A stretch of DNA of 64,000 nt from Whitmania pigra (lineage: Eukaryota > Annelida > Clitellata > Hirudinida > Haemopidae). Each line of letters opens with the position of its first letter. Positions within the stretch are counted from its first letter, which is position 1. The stretch is taken from positions 1,965,001 through 2,029,000 of the forward strand of contig JAJTWR010000113.1 of the NCBI GenBank assembly GCA_021613335.1, given 5' to 3'. A program made the position numbers and the translations under genes. The notes beneath the pieces are model-generated. The model searched no databases and had not been told where the DNA came from. It saw nothing but the letters and a program-made list of their open reading frames with translations. This document shows positions 1-12,913 of this stretch, piece after piece.

Positions 1-364
1 AGTGAGTGAGTGAGTGAGTGAGTGAGTGAGTGAGTGAGTGAGTGAGTGAGTGAGTGAGTGAGTGAGTGAGTGAGTGAGTGAGTGAGTGAGTGAGTGAGTG
101 AGTGAGTGAGTGAGTGAGTGAGTGAGTGAGTGAGTGAGTGAGTGAGTGAGTGAGTGAGTGGAGTGAGTGAGTGAGTGAGTGAGTGAGTGAGTGAGTGAGT
201 GAGTGAGTGAGTGAGTGAGTGAGTGAGTGAGTGGTGAGTGAGTGAGTGAGTGAGTGAGTGAGTGAGTGAGTGAGTGAGTGAGTGAGTGAGTGAGTGAGAG
301 TGAGTGAGTGAGTGAGTGAGTGAGTGAGTGAGTGAGTGAGTGAGTGAGTGAGTGAGTGAGTGAG
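1..364. repeat. (AGTG)n microsatellite
   Basis: About 90 copies of the tetranucleotide AGTG run from the window edge, with three phase slips near 161, 233 and 298. The array is cut by the left edge of the window, so its full length is unknown. No coding signal. Confidence 0.98.
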
Positions 365-1368
365 GTTTATTTGATTGAGACACCGTCAAAATAAGTGACA
401 TTCGGACAAGCCAATCCGTTTCGCATGCAACAAATGTTTTTATTTAAAAACACTTTCGATTAATACTTTCAAATATCCCTAAATATGAAATTTTGTTAAA
501 GTTTTTTTAATAATTTTAACATTGGAAATCTGAAATTTTTAGTAATAGTAACATCGATTAATGATGTGTCGTCATATAACATCCCATGGTTATTACTTGT
601 AAAAAAATTTACTGACAAGGTCAGTGGAGCGAGAAGCAGATTTAAATTTGATTGCAACATTATTATAAAATAAAATGTATGCAAGACTTAACTAATTAAT
701 TAATTATTATAAAATAAAATGAATACAAGACTTAAATAATTAATGCTACACTATTAATAACATGTTCAAAATTTCACATTTTCATTATTTTCTTAATCAG
801 TATAATTTAGTCCCATCATACTTTTGAGAAAATATGATGACAAAACAATACATGGAACATAATAAACATTTTTTATCAAATTCTATCTATTTCAGAGGTC
901 ATTTTCTGATCTCTAAACTCTTATATCTTATTATATAAATTATTATGTATTTTATGACTTGATTTTATAAATAAAATCTTTATAATTCAAGATTTTCCCA
1001 CCAGGGATTAGCATTGGAATCAAAAAGACCAGACAGTCATCATTAGCGTGTGTCATCAATATATTTTTTTCGATCAAATTTCATAATTTTTTTTTAATAT
1101 TAAACCGACTTCCTCTGAGAGAGAGTTAATCTCTCGTCACGCATGACTGATGTTTCAGCATTTCATTGTAACTGAGCATTCTGAGGCCTTCCACGATTTG
1201 ATAAACTGCTTCGCCATGCCAATGGAATTTCCGTCCGCTCTATTTTTATCTACGAGAGTCTGCGCATGCGCGTCTGTTATTTATTGGCCACTCTCTTTTC
1301 ATTCAAGGTTCGTTCACTCGTTCATTCTTCATTCTTCATCCAATCATTCATTTGATATCTTGGGGGAC
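365..1368. other. AT-rich intergenic DNA
   Basis: No gene, RNA or transposon terminus could be recognised. Open frames here are short and lack splice sites or conserved motifs. Confidence 0.6.
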
Positions 1369-2103
<735 letters not shown>

Positions 2104-3233
2104 TAATTCATTGGATATTACTTGGTGAAGCGATGAATAAAAATTTGCGTGATTTCTGTTATTAATGTCTTTAATAATTAACAAAAAAATGTAACTAGGA
2201 ACGTGGAAGAGATTTAATAACATTTTCATTTACTGAGTATGTTAACGCTAATTAATATTGTATTAGTTAAGCAGATGATTATGATAATGATTGTTTCGTG
2301 TTTCATAGAGGCAGGAGTGAGATTGCATCTTTGCAAAGGTTGCATGAAGTTCGTTGACTCGGAAGGGTAAATCAATGAAGCGTGAAATATTCCACCCATG
2401 AGGATTGAGGCTGATTGAAGCAATCGTTGTTTTGTGAGTGATTGAAAACCTTCAATCAGTCACTAAAAGCCATCAATCAAATGGGATGACGGATTTCTGA
2501 AGGTGACGTGCAGTCTTGCTAACAATGATGATGATGATAATGATGTTTGTGCGATTTTAATGTTCAAAATATTAAAAGCATATGTTTTAACATAAGTTTT
2601 TTATTTGTACACTTTATCATCATTTGTAATTTATCGTTTAGTAAAAATGACGCCAACCTCATCTTCGTCGTCGTCGTCATATTCACCGTCATCATCATCA
2701 TCGTCATCATCATAGTGGTGAGAAAGTAGATCATCATTGCACTCATATCGAAACCTCGATTACTTTCATGAGATGAATCACATACGCTAAAAGGAAGTAT
2801 CATCACCTCGGTCAGGCCGTCATCATCATCATCATCGCCATCGTCATCATTATCATTATCATCAATCCTAACGATTATCATCCTATTCTGACTTGCATTC
2901 ACTGCTATTATAGATGATGATCATTCGGTCTTGTTGATGTACCCTTCTAGGATCACCAAATTCATTGTTACATTGATGAATCCCAAGCAGCTACTCATTC
3001 ATTCACTCATTCCTTCATTCTCTCACTCACTCACTCACTCATACCCATCTAGTAATTCTCTCCATAAGTCGAGTAATGGATGGATTTTAGGCACTGGAAG
3101 ACTGGAGATGTTATTTACGACTTTTTCATTACAACTCTAAAACTTAATCACCTCTTTGCGACGACGACGACGATGATGGCGATGGCGATGGCGATGACGA
3201 TGACGATGACGATGGCGATGGCGATGGCGATGT

Positions 3234-3275
<42 letters not shown>

Positions 3276-4854
3276 TGATGATGATCAAGATCAAAATTCT
3301 TTGCTTTCTAACCTCAGAAATCAAAGTGACTTGTGTGGAAGTAGAAATATTCGTTAATAATGAATGAGCGTTAATTAATTAACAATTCATTATTGTTCAA
3401 TTATTCATGACTCTTGTATTGTTGTGATTTGCAGGTATAAGATTTATGAGGACCACAGCGCGCATGTACTTAGCTTGTAAGGTTGTAATGTTCTGCAAGG
3501 ATAAGTTTTTTGATGAATTGAGGTAGTTAGTACAAGTTATTTATTATTTATTAACAAGCCATTGATACTTTCGGTCTCAGTAAAAAAATGTCTAATGAGA
3601 AAAAAAACAGTGTTAAACAGAATATTAATCGACATATGTTAGAAATTCGATAAATGAGATTAATAATGATTTTAATCGGAAAAGCGTACCGGCACATGAG
3701 TTTGTTTATTTATTCGAGCAATCCCGATGACTTGGACTGACACGCACTGAAAGTACTAAGTACTTTAAGTACAAGTTATAAGAACTTTACAAGTACTAGG
3801 TACTTTAAATACAAGTACTGATAAGAAGTACAAGTAGGAATTTCTAAGTACGTACCACATCAAGTGTTCTTCAAAGAAGTTTTCAAATAAAGAGCGACAT
3901 AAAGGATCAGCTGGTAATTGACTAATTTGAATTAAATTTCCTGCTGAAATAAGAAATTAATGAAATGAGGTCAGGATAATTGAAGTGTTGAGCTTAAAAG
4001 CATCAGAACATTTTTTAATTAAATAAGTGGATATAAATAAATTTATATAACTTGTTTTTTATTGATTAATAAACATACGCTTATTATTGATAACCAGGAA
4101 AAGAAAGTTTCCCAAAGATTTTTTTATTTATTTTTTTTTTTCAATTATTTATTATGTTAAATACAATATTTAAATTATAATATTTATTACGTAAATTATT
4201 ACACAAATAATTTATTAATTTTTTGGCACGATGATCTCAAATAAAACAATTGAAGATAAAATTATTTTATCTCTTATTTCTTTTACTTGATTAAGTTCGC
4301 CTTAAAATCTAATTTCATTCAAATTTATATCAGAAGTGGTTCGAATATTTAATTTATTTCCAAACAAATCGAATTTATTTTGTGTTTCCTTCAATTACAG
4401 GAACATCCTGTTCAAGATATCTAAAGCGAATTTAGAAATGTAATTAATTTGTTTTAGCACAAGTTAAGACAATGCAATATAATAATACAATCTCAGGCCA
4501 TGAACAAGCAGTCATATGACATTCAGTATTATTTATGTAAATCCCACAATGTGCAGACTTATTCATGAAGACACAATCGTCTTCAACATCATAACCATCA
4601 TCATCAGCATCTACATCAACATCATCATCAACACGTACATCAACATCATCAACACCAACATCAACCAATGATGACTCCACTAATGAATGACAAGTCACAG
4701 TCATCAATGTGACGGATGTGACGTCACGATTTCCTCTCAGGTCGGTGTTAAGAATCATCGAGTGTCTTTGTCCGCAGTTCCGAGATTTCAATCTTTCCTC
4801 AACCGTTCCTTACCTTGTTCAGAGATATCATCGGTTTGCACAATTATAGGACAG
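2104..4854. other. Intergenic DNA rich in GAT/GAC simple repeats
   Basis: No gene recognised. Short trinucleotide and hexanucleotide blocks occur at about 2521-2546, 2665-2714, 2818-2870, 3160-3285 (GATGGC/GATGAC) and 4585-4675. The stretch at about 3740-3850 is dense in AAGTACT/AGTACTT words and may be the remnant of a DNA-transposon end, but no paired terminus was found. Confidence 0.6.
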
Positions 4855-5008
4855 TAATTATAACAATTATAATATAATTAATAAATAATTATAACAATTA
4901 TAATATAATTAATAAATAATTATAACAATCATAATATAATTAATAAATAATTATAACAATCATAATATAATTAATAAATAATTATAACAATTATAATATA
5001 ATTAATAA
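4855..5008. repeat. 31-bp AT-rich minisatellite
   Basis: Five near-identical 31-bp units built from TAATTATAAC, AATTATAATATAATT and AATAAA, with a single T/C variant (AATTATAAT versus AATCATAAT) distinguishing units. Confidence 0.93.
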
Positions 5009-5505
5009 AGTAAGGTGTAAGGAAGTGCATGATTCTAATCGTTTTAATATGCATTAGCACATTATCAACGAACAATTACTGACAATAATGAGGATGTTAT
5101 ATTTAAATATTTTCATTTGCATCAGGCAAATGTTTTATTAATTTTGCATTTTTACTTCAGTTAAAAGAATACCAACCTGCAAATATATTTTTTAAGACTT
5201 CAAATAAATAATTTGTTAAATTTAAACAGTTCGAAATCGACATGTTGCATTGTTTCCTTGCAATTCTTGTATATGCTTAAGAAATAGCTTGTTATTCAAA
5301 TTAACTTTATAATTGAAGTGTAGGTATATTAATAATAATAATATTAGCAATAATTGCAATATAAAAATTTTATTAATTTGAAGCTTTTAATGAGAACAAT
5401 TAATAGTCTTGCATGAGAAGTAAAAGCGAGCAAAATCTGCGGTTCCATCCTTTTAAAAGTGTCGTCAGAGGCCTTGCTTAAGTTGCTGAGGAATGAATGG
5501 TATAC
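5009..5505. other. AT-rich intergenic DNA
   Basis: Nothing recognisable between the two minisatellites. Confidence 0.55.
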
Positions 5506-5706
5506 GATGTAAATATATGCATAGTCATATATATGATGTAAATATATGCATAGTCATATATATGATGTAAATATATGCATAGTCATATATATGATGTAAA
5601 TATATGCATAGTCATATATATGATGTAAATATATGCATAGTCATATATACGATGTAAATATATGCCTAGTCATATATATGATGTAAATATATGCATGGTC
5701 ATATAT
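5506..5706. repeat. 29-bp minisatellite
   Basis: About seven 29-bp units beginning GATGTAAATATATGCATAGT and ending CATATATAT. The unit holds the short palindrome ATATGCATA. Units differ by one or two substitutions (TATAC for TATAT; GCCTAGT or GCATGGT for GCATAGT). Confidence 0.95.
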
Positions 5707-8048
5707 ACTAGTCAAGTATAGCTTAAATATATGTGTAATGGTGTCTAACATGAATATATAATAATTTGTAGCATAAGTGGTATCGGTTATGTGCTTGATA
5801 TATATCATAAATTTTACACAAAAGTATCAGTATAAATCGTTTATTGCTAAAATATATATATATAGAAATATTCAGAATAGATTGCAAAATAAGTATTTAC
5901 AATTTACTTTATAAGGTTCTTTAATTCTTCTTAAATTGAGATTCCTTAAAACATTTTGTATTTACATACGTGCTTATTTGAACGCATGGGTTGTATGCAG
6001 TAGTAAGAAGCAACTGTCTGTTGTTGTATATTCTTCGTGCTAATTGAAAGAATAAACAAAACTATAAAAGGTCGGTCTTCAAGGGGATGTATTACGTGAA
6101 GCTTTTCAATTATTCAAGCTGCAATCTCGGTCTGCGAGACGATTTTCAAGTTACGAGATGACTCTTGCTCCTCTAGCCGGCAGATCTAAACCACCGTTCC
6201 TTATCGCCATTACACCTTAATTTCCGAGTCATACATATTTATTAAAACTTTTGTTAACTTATTTATTAAATTATTTAATAAAGTATTTCTTAGAATATTT
6301 ATTATAATATTATATTAAAAAGCTATCGTTTAATATTATTGTTTTATTAAAATACGCGGAGAGCTGAACAGGTAGCGCACAAAAGTGTTATAAATGATCT
6401 AATTCATTGATTACTACTAGTCAAAATTAACTACTCATAATGATGGGGAATAATCCATTAACAACTAATACAAACATTTGCCTGGAGACATACTGATTGA
6501 TTCGCATACATTCAATTTGTAAATTATAAATAATTTTAACATTTAAATTATCTAAAGAGCAACAGAAGTAAAGGTTATGAAGACAATTTTTTAATTACGT
6601 TTTCATGAATCTGTTACATGAAATTATATTGCAATATTCATATGAAACTATTTAACTAATTAGCACACTGCTGCACCTGAACATTATAAACTTTGAAAGT
6701 CTAGGCCTTGAAAGAATAACGTGTCAAATAGTTAAATTAAATTAAAAAATGCTCGCCAGATGTCAGCAACTAATTTTATTTGATTCAAGCTGTTGCTATG
6801 AGATTGCTATTTGACAAATAGTATTTGTAATTTATAATCTGCATTTCAAATCGGAAATGGTTATAAAATGGTATGCTTACCGAAATTACGGCATAATTAA
6901 TAAATTACCTTGGTTGTTGTGCTACGATGTCTTATATCTTCTTTTTATTATGAAATTATTTATATTTGGATTTTATTGGCTGTCATTTAAATTAAAAACA
7001 AACAGTATTATTCATATTAACAATAATTACATTAATAAAATCAAAGAATCACAACAATTAAATTACAAGTTCGATCAACTTCTAAAATAACTGAAAACTC
7101 ATAAAATAAAAAACTGCACTAAAAATATATAATGGAGAAAAGGACAGTTTTCTTCTTCATTTGGAAGCAATGCAAACGTTTTAATGTGGTTAATTAATTA
7201 ATTTTAATTGGGCCAATTGAGCGGTATGATCAAGAAGTTAAACAATGTTTATCTGATGGCTCTGATTCAGCCAGAACAGCATTTTGCCATTACCTGTAAC
7301 ACCTACTAACATCTACATCACATACCACAATCAACAGCATGTACTACCTCAATGGTAATGGGCTGAGATGAATCGATGGGTTAAAAAGCCGATGTGAATT
7401 CTAGAGGTAGGTGCAGTTTGAAGTATATACCAGTTATCATACAATATAAGGTATACATATTTTTGCTTAAAGTGTTGATAAAGTAATTGTTAAATGATTG
7501 TTGAAATGCTAATACATTTTTAAAATATAATAAAACTAGTTGCTCTGCCCGGCGATAACCGGATGGAATTAGACGTTTTGTGAGAATTCATTAACACTTT
7601 AGCGATAAATCAAAAGTTTTGAATTTGAGTTTTAAAAAAGTTAATGTAATCATTCGATTAAATAGATAATTGTTAGTAGATAGATAATATTTACGATTTC
7701 CATTGTTGCTTTTAATAATTTTGTGGGCAAATTTTGTTTTAATCCAATCAAGAACGCAGCACACAGCACAGCTTCTTGATTTAGTATGCACGGCTGAGGA
7801 AGCTAAATTAACTTTTGAAACAAATAAAACTCTAGTATAAAGCCTAACAAATTATTGTTATTTTAATTTAATTGAAGCAAGTTGAAAAAACGAGTTAAAT
7901 CCTTACAATTTGCTCTACATGTAATAGGAATGTTTAAAACATATTTCACATTAGATTTCAATGATTAAAAAAAGACAAATACTAGAACAAAAAACGTTTA
8001 TTCGATTTCCATAATTCATGTTTTGAGTGACATTAATTCTTTATTGCA
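5707..8048. other. AT-rich intergenic DNA
   Basis: No gene could be supported. Open frames such as 6857-7090 (+) and 7591-7791 (-) have low-complexity AT-driven composition and no recognisable domain. Confidence 0.55.
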
Positions 8049-9128
8049 TTAGTCTTCTTCGTCAACCTCATAAACTTCATGCCTCAGGCAGCAATCATAT
8101 TCATCATAACTAAGTGTAACCGCCAATTCTTTCCTATTTAAAGGAGGAAAAGATTTTCTAACTTGTTCGTAGAAAGATGAGTCAAAATTACACTTCTTTA
8201 AGTTTTGAAGCTGCTTTGCCATTGGAACGTAATGCCATTCCAATTGAGCAACATCGTGAAAACCATTTAGTAGGAGATAGCATGTCGTTGTTTTAAACTT
8301 TCGGACAAATATGCGATCAATTACATATTTGAAAAGCCTCGGAAATACCCTCCAACATACTTCCAACTGTTTGTTCATATATCCAACAACTTCATCGGCG
8401 TATTCGTTGTCTTGACCAACGTCTGTATCATCGTTTGGCGAAATGATGAGACTTAAGGACATATTGGGCAGAAAACAGCCAATAACAATCTGGGTTTCTT
8501 TATTTTTTATGACGGCATAACTTAATCCTTTCTCCAGCAGCTTTCCTTCTTGTTCGTATTTTTCGAAAGACAAATGTTCGATTCCGCTTATTCCGACGTA
8601 TTTTGTCGATGATGATTGGGTCTTACAAATAAATTCGATAAGTTTAATCCATTCCTCAGTAAGTTCTTCAAAATATTCCTTAACAGAATTCAAAGGATTA
8701 AACACGCATCGCTTGTGATCTTCCATTACAGCTTTCCAATGTTCGGTCTTGCAAACCGCCTGTCGGCTGAGTGTCAATATTTCATCAGATTTCTTTCTGC
8801 ACATCGGACATCCATCCCTGAAAACGTAAAAATTCAATTAAAAATAATTTAGGAAATGACACCAAGATTCGCAAAGCAAGTTAGATCATTACCTGATATT
8901 CATATCTTGGATGCAATTTTCGCAGAAGACGTGATTGCAATTCTTAAGCCAAGCTACTTTCCTTGAAGCGATTGATTCAAGGCAAATTGGACATTCCGAT
9001 TCTTCAACAGTTTCTTGCGCATCAACTTTCAGTGGAAACCCTAAACAAATTTCTGCCTCACAGTAACTAATCACGTCATCAGAAGGTGATGCCTGCGTCT
9101 CGACCACTGTGTCTATCTGTGAATCCAT
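8049..9128 (-). CDS. RING-finger protein with unrecognised C-terminal domain (paralogue 1)
   Basis: Two coding exons, 8893-9128 and 8049-8817 on the minus strand, join in frame (ATC AG|G GAT) to give about 334 residues. The intron splits the RING domain. C3HC4 RING: CPIC at residues 46-49, then C-x-H-x2-C-x2-C in the segment NCNHVFCENC, then CPMC just after the junction. This makes it a likely E3 ubiquitin ligase (family knowledge). The remaining ~250 residues match no domain I know but align along their whole length with the tandem paralogue at 11848-12913, including EYAD-x-V-x-G, QLE-x-CWR-x-F, IF-x-R-x-F-x-T-x-TC and a shared CNFD-x-S...SFPP block. The C-terminus is acidic (VDEED). The start is the first ATG in frame with the RING. 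No signal peptide or membrane segment. The substrate is unknown. A solo-LTR-like element lies about 270 bp upstream in the opposite orientation. Confidence 0.88.
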
Positions 9129-9396
9129 TTTCTCGGAGAGTGCCTAAATTGAATGTCGAATTCTCCTTCAACAAGTCATGAAAGTACTATTTCAAAGTTT
9201 CTTAAACGTTAAAAATGTTTTAAAATTTTATTTTGTAAAACATTATTTTGATTTAAATTGTAAAATCTTTATATTAAATTATTCATCAGAACTTTTAAAT
9301 AGAATAATCAAGAATATAATATTGAGGTAAATTACAAAACAGAAAGCCTTTCAAGTAAAAGTTCATAATTATTAATAATTATCAATTATGACTGGA

Positions 9397-9681
9397 TGTT
9401 AGATTGCTGAGATATTATTAGTTGCTTCATATTTTCAGAGTTCTATAAAGGTTTTTGTTGTGACGTCATCTTGGTGTATAAAAGGAACAGGCCTCGGGAG
9501 CGGGAGAGTTTATACGGGGTTGGTACGAGAGTCGAACGATAGGGTTGCGAGTTGTGCGACGTTACATGCGAAAACGTACTTGTCAGCCATTAGCGATATT
9601 TCCGTTCTTATTTCAGTTTCTGAATATTTGACAGCCAATAAAGTTTTCTGTTAAACTAGTTATTGTTACAAAAACCCAACA
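9397..9681 (+). mobile_element. Solo-LTR-like element (copy 1)
   Basis: Begins TGTTAG and ends CAACA. It contains a CRE-like TGACGTCA (9461-9468), a TATA box TATAAAAGG (9477) and, 161 bp downstream, an AATAAA signal (9638). This promoter-plus-polyA order in a ~285-bp unit is typical of an LTR. The same order, with conserved blocks around the TATA box and around TTTGACAGCCAATAAAG, recurs at 54940-55135. No internal retroelement genes and no clean target-site duplication were found, so the exact ends are uncertain. Confidence 0.6.
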
Positions 9682-9968
9682 GTTTTAATTCTCAACAAAA
9701 GATCATGAATAATGAACGTTGAACTCGAAAGAAATCTCAATTTGATCCATAGCAATTTGTACGCTCAATCATATAAGCACCAATTAAATCATATAAGCAC
9801 TAATTAAATCGTATAAGCACTAATGTTAAGCTAGTAAATGCCTCAGGGAGAAATAGAGCATGTTCAGGACCGCCTATAGAAATTTAGGGATCCTAAAATA
9901 AACTAAGTCCCTAAGCAAATCATAATAATTATTAATCATGTAATAATTAATTATAGAAACTCTTGCTT

Positions 9969-10036
9969 GCGGCTAGGAATTAACCTGCTGACGGAACCCC
10001 GCCAAAGCGAAAGCCTTAACCATTCGGCCATCGACC
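9969..10036 (-). repeat. tRNA-Ser-like pseudogene or SINE head
   Basis: Read on the minus strand this resembles a type II (serine) tRNA. It has a box A-like TGGCCGAATGGTTAAGG, a long variable-arm region, and a degenerate box B (AGGTTAATTCC) that lacks the invariant TTCGA core. No 3' CCA-type acceptor pairing is convincing, so it is probably a tRNA-derived relic. Confidence 0.55.
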
Positions 10037-10083
10037 GATTTATGAAAAAAATTAAAAATAAAACAAGTCATCGATCAAATCTG

Positions 10084-10117
10084 TTTATTTATTTATTTAT
10101 TTGATTGCATCCGTTGC
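10084..10117 (-). mobile_element. 34-bp LINE 3'-tail insertion
   Basis: On the minus strand: a fragment containing GCAACGGATG followed by an (AAAT)n-type tail. It is flanked by the 10-bp direct repeat ATCAAATCTG at 10074-10083 and 10118-10127. It matches the 3' ends of the insertions at 10375-10434 and 37192-37255. Confidence 0.65.
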
Positions 10118-10374
10118 ATCAAATCTGAACAATGTAAGCTATATAACTGGTGCTTGCTCACTATCGATTATAATTGAGAAATTGTTTCAGTTAAATCAAT
10201 TAAAAAGTGCGGTAATGATAAAAAAAAACATGTCACGTCAATTAGGTAATTTGGGACAGTTCACACTTTGCCTACTTTATTTAAATAATCACAACGTTTC
10301 GCGATTAGGAAATCCAAGTCATCAATTGAACAATGAGACACCCTTCAATTCACAACAAAAATGGGACTCATTGC

Positions 10375-10434
10375 CAAGTCCAAATCATCTGAGTTATGCA
10401 ACGGACTATAATCAAATAAATAAATAATAAATAA
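10375..10434 (+). mobile_element. 60-bp LINE 3'-tail insertion
   Basis: Contains ATCTGAGTTATGCAACGGAC and an (AAAT)n tail. It is flanked by 12-bp target-site duplications GGGACTCATTGC at 10363-10374 and 10435-10446. It matches the insertion inside BRICHOS copy A. It is interpreted as an extremely 5'-truncated non-LTR retrotransposon copy. Confidence 0.75.
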
Positions 10435-10446
10435 GGGACTCATTGC

Positions 10447-11847
10447 TTTTCGTCCCTAATTGGACAGGCTGTTTATTAGAGTTTTATTTTGATCACATGC
10501 TTCGCATAAAATGGGACAAGATTGCGCCACGGAGATGATCTCAATGACATAATGATTATGATAACGTTATTGATAGCAATAATAAAAATACTAATAATTT
10601 ATTATAATAATAATAACGAATAGGAATTATGCTGAATTGTCGCTCGTGTAAAGAGGTCTGCTGTAGCTTTCCTTAAATTCGCCATAAAATTCATTTCGAA
10701 AGTAAGTTGAAACTAATTTGTGCTCAAAATGGAATTTGTTCTGTTTGAAGGACAATTACGGACATTTTGACTACGAAAAGTTAGGCCGGTCCGGGTAAGA
10801 AGAAAGAGGCCGCAAATGAAAGAAATTAAATGCGTGGTCTTATTTTGTAAATAAGTTAGGAGTACCTTAAGAAATGGTTTTGAATTTTGAAAAACTATTT
10901 TTTTTAGATTTTTATCTTTTCAGAGTTGTTCTTTCTAGTGTCGGTAATATTTGTTGTACATGGAGATGTCGATAATTAAAGCCAGTCAACAAAATATAAT
11001 TGTCCATTAATGTCTTTATTTAATAGTTTCGAGGGTTTACAACTCTCTTTTCTCTTGCGCTTTATCCGCATATCTTTATTTAATCGAATTTTATGCTATT
11101 TTAGTTATTTTTTAGTTAAATGTAATAAAATCGATTTCGTCATGTTTAATTGGATTAAGGTTATAAGCGATATATATTTAAAAACATATTTTAAGAAACA
11201 GAATTTAAATGTATAACTTATCTTTCCACGAGCCCCCTTCCCGCTTACAAAAGTTGTGTTTTTATAATTACATGTGGATTCAAATAAAATCTCGAATTAA
11301 TATGAAAACGTTATAGCTAAAGTTCTACGTACTACATGTTTGTACTATTTTTCGTAGTTATGACAAAGCGATTGCTAGTAGAACATAAATATGTAATCGT
11401 TGTTCTTTTTTTAGCAGATGGGCAAGAGTTGGCTTTTACATTAAAAAACGCGATCTTATGTCATTTTTCCACGGTTCAGTCGCCATTAGATCTCAATCAT
11501 CTTAATAAGTTTAATTATGCAAGAACCTGAAGTTATCTTCAAAGTTCTATTCTATTGAGTCTATCATGTTCTTTCGATCGAGATTCATGAAAGTTTGAAA
11601 ATCAATATAGAGACAAGTTCCTCCAAAAACATTAACAGGATGCTTCTGGGGCAGAAATGCTTGAAGATGGGGAAACCTTTTTAAGAATCTTTGTCCAGAC
11701 TGAGCTCCAACGCCCATCCATCGCCCAAGATGATTGAGAAGGCTCAAGAGTATCGCGATATGTAAATATGTGAGCAATGTAAATGAACAATTGATTGAAA
11801 TCAATAAGGAGAGTTTATTTGACTAATTAATTTGATGCAACATTATC
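10447..11847. other. Intergenic DNA between the RING paralogues
   Basis: No supported gene. A minus-strand open frame at 11547-11804 includes a non-repetitive segment (GRWMGVGAQSGQRF and following) but has no splice context or recognisable domain. It could be a gene remnant. Confidence 0.5.
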
Positions 11848-12913
11848 TCATTTGCAACATTTGGTGTCAGTGTATTTCTTGGGAGTTTCCATATTCGACC
11901 TTTCACACGGAGGAAAGGACCTCTGTATCGGTCCAAACAGGGAAACATCAAAATTGCACTGTTTCATATTTTTTATTTCTTCCTTCATAGGTGTATGATG
12001 TTGATTATAAACTCCGTTATCTTGGAATCCCGAGATCATCAGAGAACACGTCACAGTTTGAAACCTTCGGATAAATATGCGATATAAGTACCGATTGCCT
12101 AACAACGATTGAAATGCTCTCCAACAGGTCTCTAACTGATTGGTCACATGCCCGATAACCGTATCGGCGTATTCGTCATCCTGCTGAATGTTATTTATTT
12201 CGTCGTTCTCAGTAATAAGAAGCTTCAATGCTGTGTAGGGCATCAGACATCCCATAACAACTTGTCTTTTTGTCCCTTTCTTAACGATCGCGTAATACTT
12301 TTCTTTTTTCAATACATTATCGCAATACTTTGTATCAAGGCGCAAATATTTAATTCCTTTTATGCCATGATACTTTTCGCCTAGTGATTGCGATCGAAAT
12401 AAAAATTCCACGACTTTCAGCCAATTGTTGTTAAGATCTCCTGTAAATTCTGTGATGAAAGGATCACTTTTGAACGAGCATCTACGATGCAAATCAAACA
12501 GTTCCTGCCAATCATCATCACTACATGCTACTGATGCGGTAAGAGTCACATATTCGCTGTAAGATTGCCTGCACATTGGGCATCCCTTATCCCTGGAAAT
12601 AAAAATGTGATACTTAAACATCTGGTATTTGCTAATAAATTAGATAGAATAGAAAGAAGTATAAGTACTTGGTATTATATATTTTTATACACTCCTGACA
12701 AAACATATGACGACATTTATCCAGCATCAATACACCCTTTGAGTTTAGTGATTCGAAACAAACTGGACATTCCTCATTATTTCTTTCCAGATGTGCGAAC
12801 TTTGGTTTAATTCCGACGCATAATTGTTCATCGCAGAAGCTCAAAAGTTCAAAAGGTGCTTGCTCCTTTGCACTGCCAATCACTTTCTTCTCAGAATCTT
12901 TATTTTCTCCCAT
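11848..12913 (-). CDS. RING-finger protein with unrecognised C-terminal domain (paralogue 2)
   Basis: Exons 12669-12913 and 11848-12592 (minus) join AA|G GAT at exactly the same place in the RING as in paralogue 1, giving about 329 residues. RING ligands: CPVC, then CRHMFCQEC, then CPMC (C3HC4). The C-terminal region shares the QDDEYAD, NQLE-x-CWRAF, IFIRRF and CNFDVSLF blocks with paralogue 1 but has diverged widely, with a basic, Cys-ending tail (TKCCK) instead of the acidic one. The family is likely an E3 ligase. Identical intron position and orientation show tandem duplication. No TATA or other promoter was identified. Function beyond RING is unknown. Confidence 0.87.

Noticed and set aside
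9460..9654. A 64-codon frame at the LTR-like element
   Set aside because: It spans the putative transcript leader between the TATA box and AATAAA, and the frame is not shared with the second LTR-like copy.
9969..10036. Functional tRNA-Ser gene
   Set aside because: Box B lacks the TTCGA core and the acceptor stem does not pair convincingly. Treated as a tRNA-derived relic.
11547..11804. Minus-strand 85-codon frame downstream of RING paralogue 2
   Set aside because: Non-repetitive, but no domain, no splice partner and no similarity to the RING paralogues. Not called as a gene.
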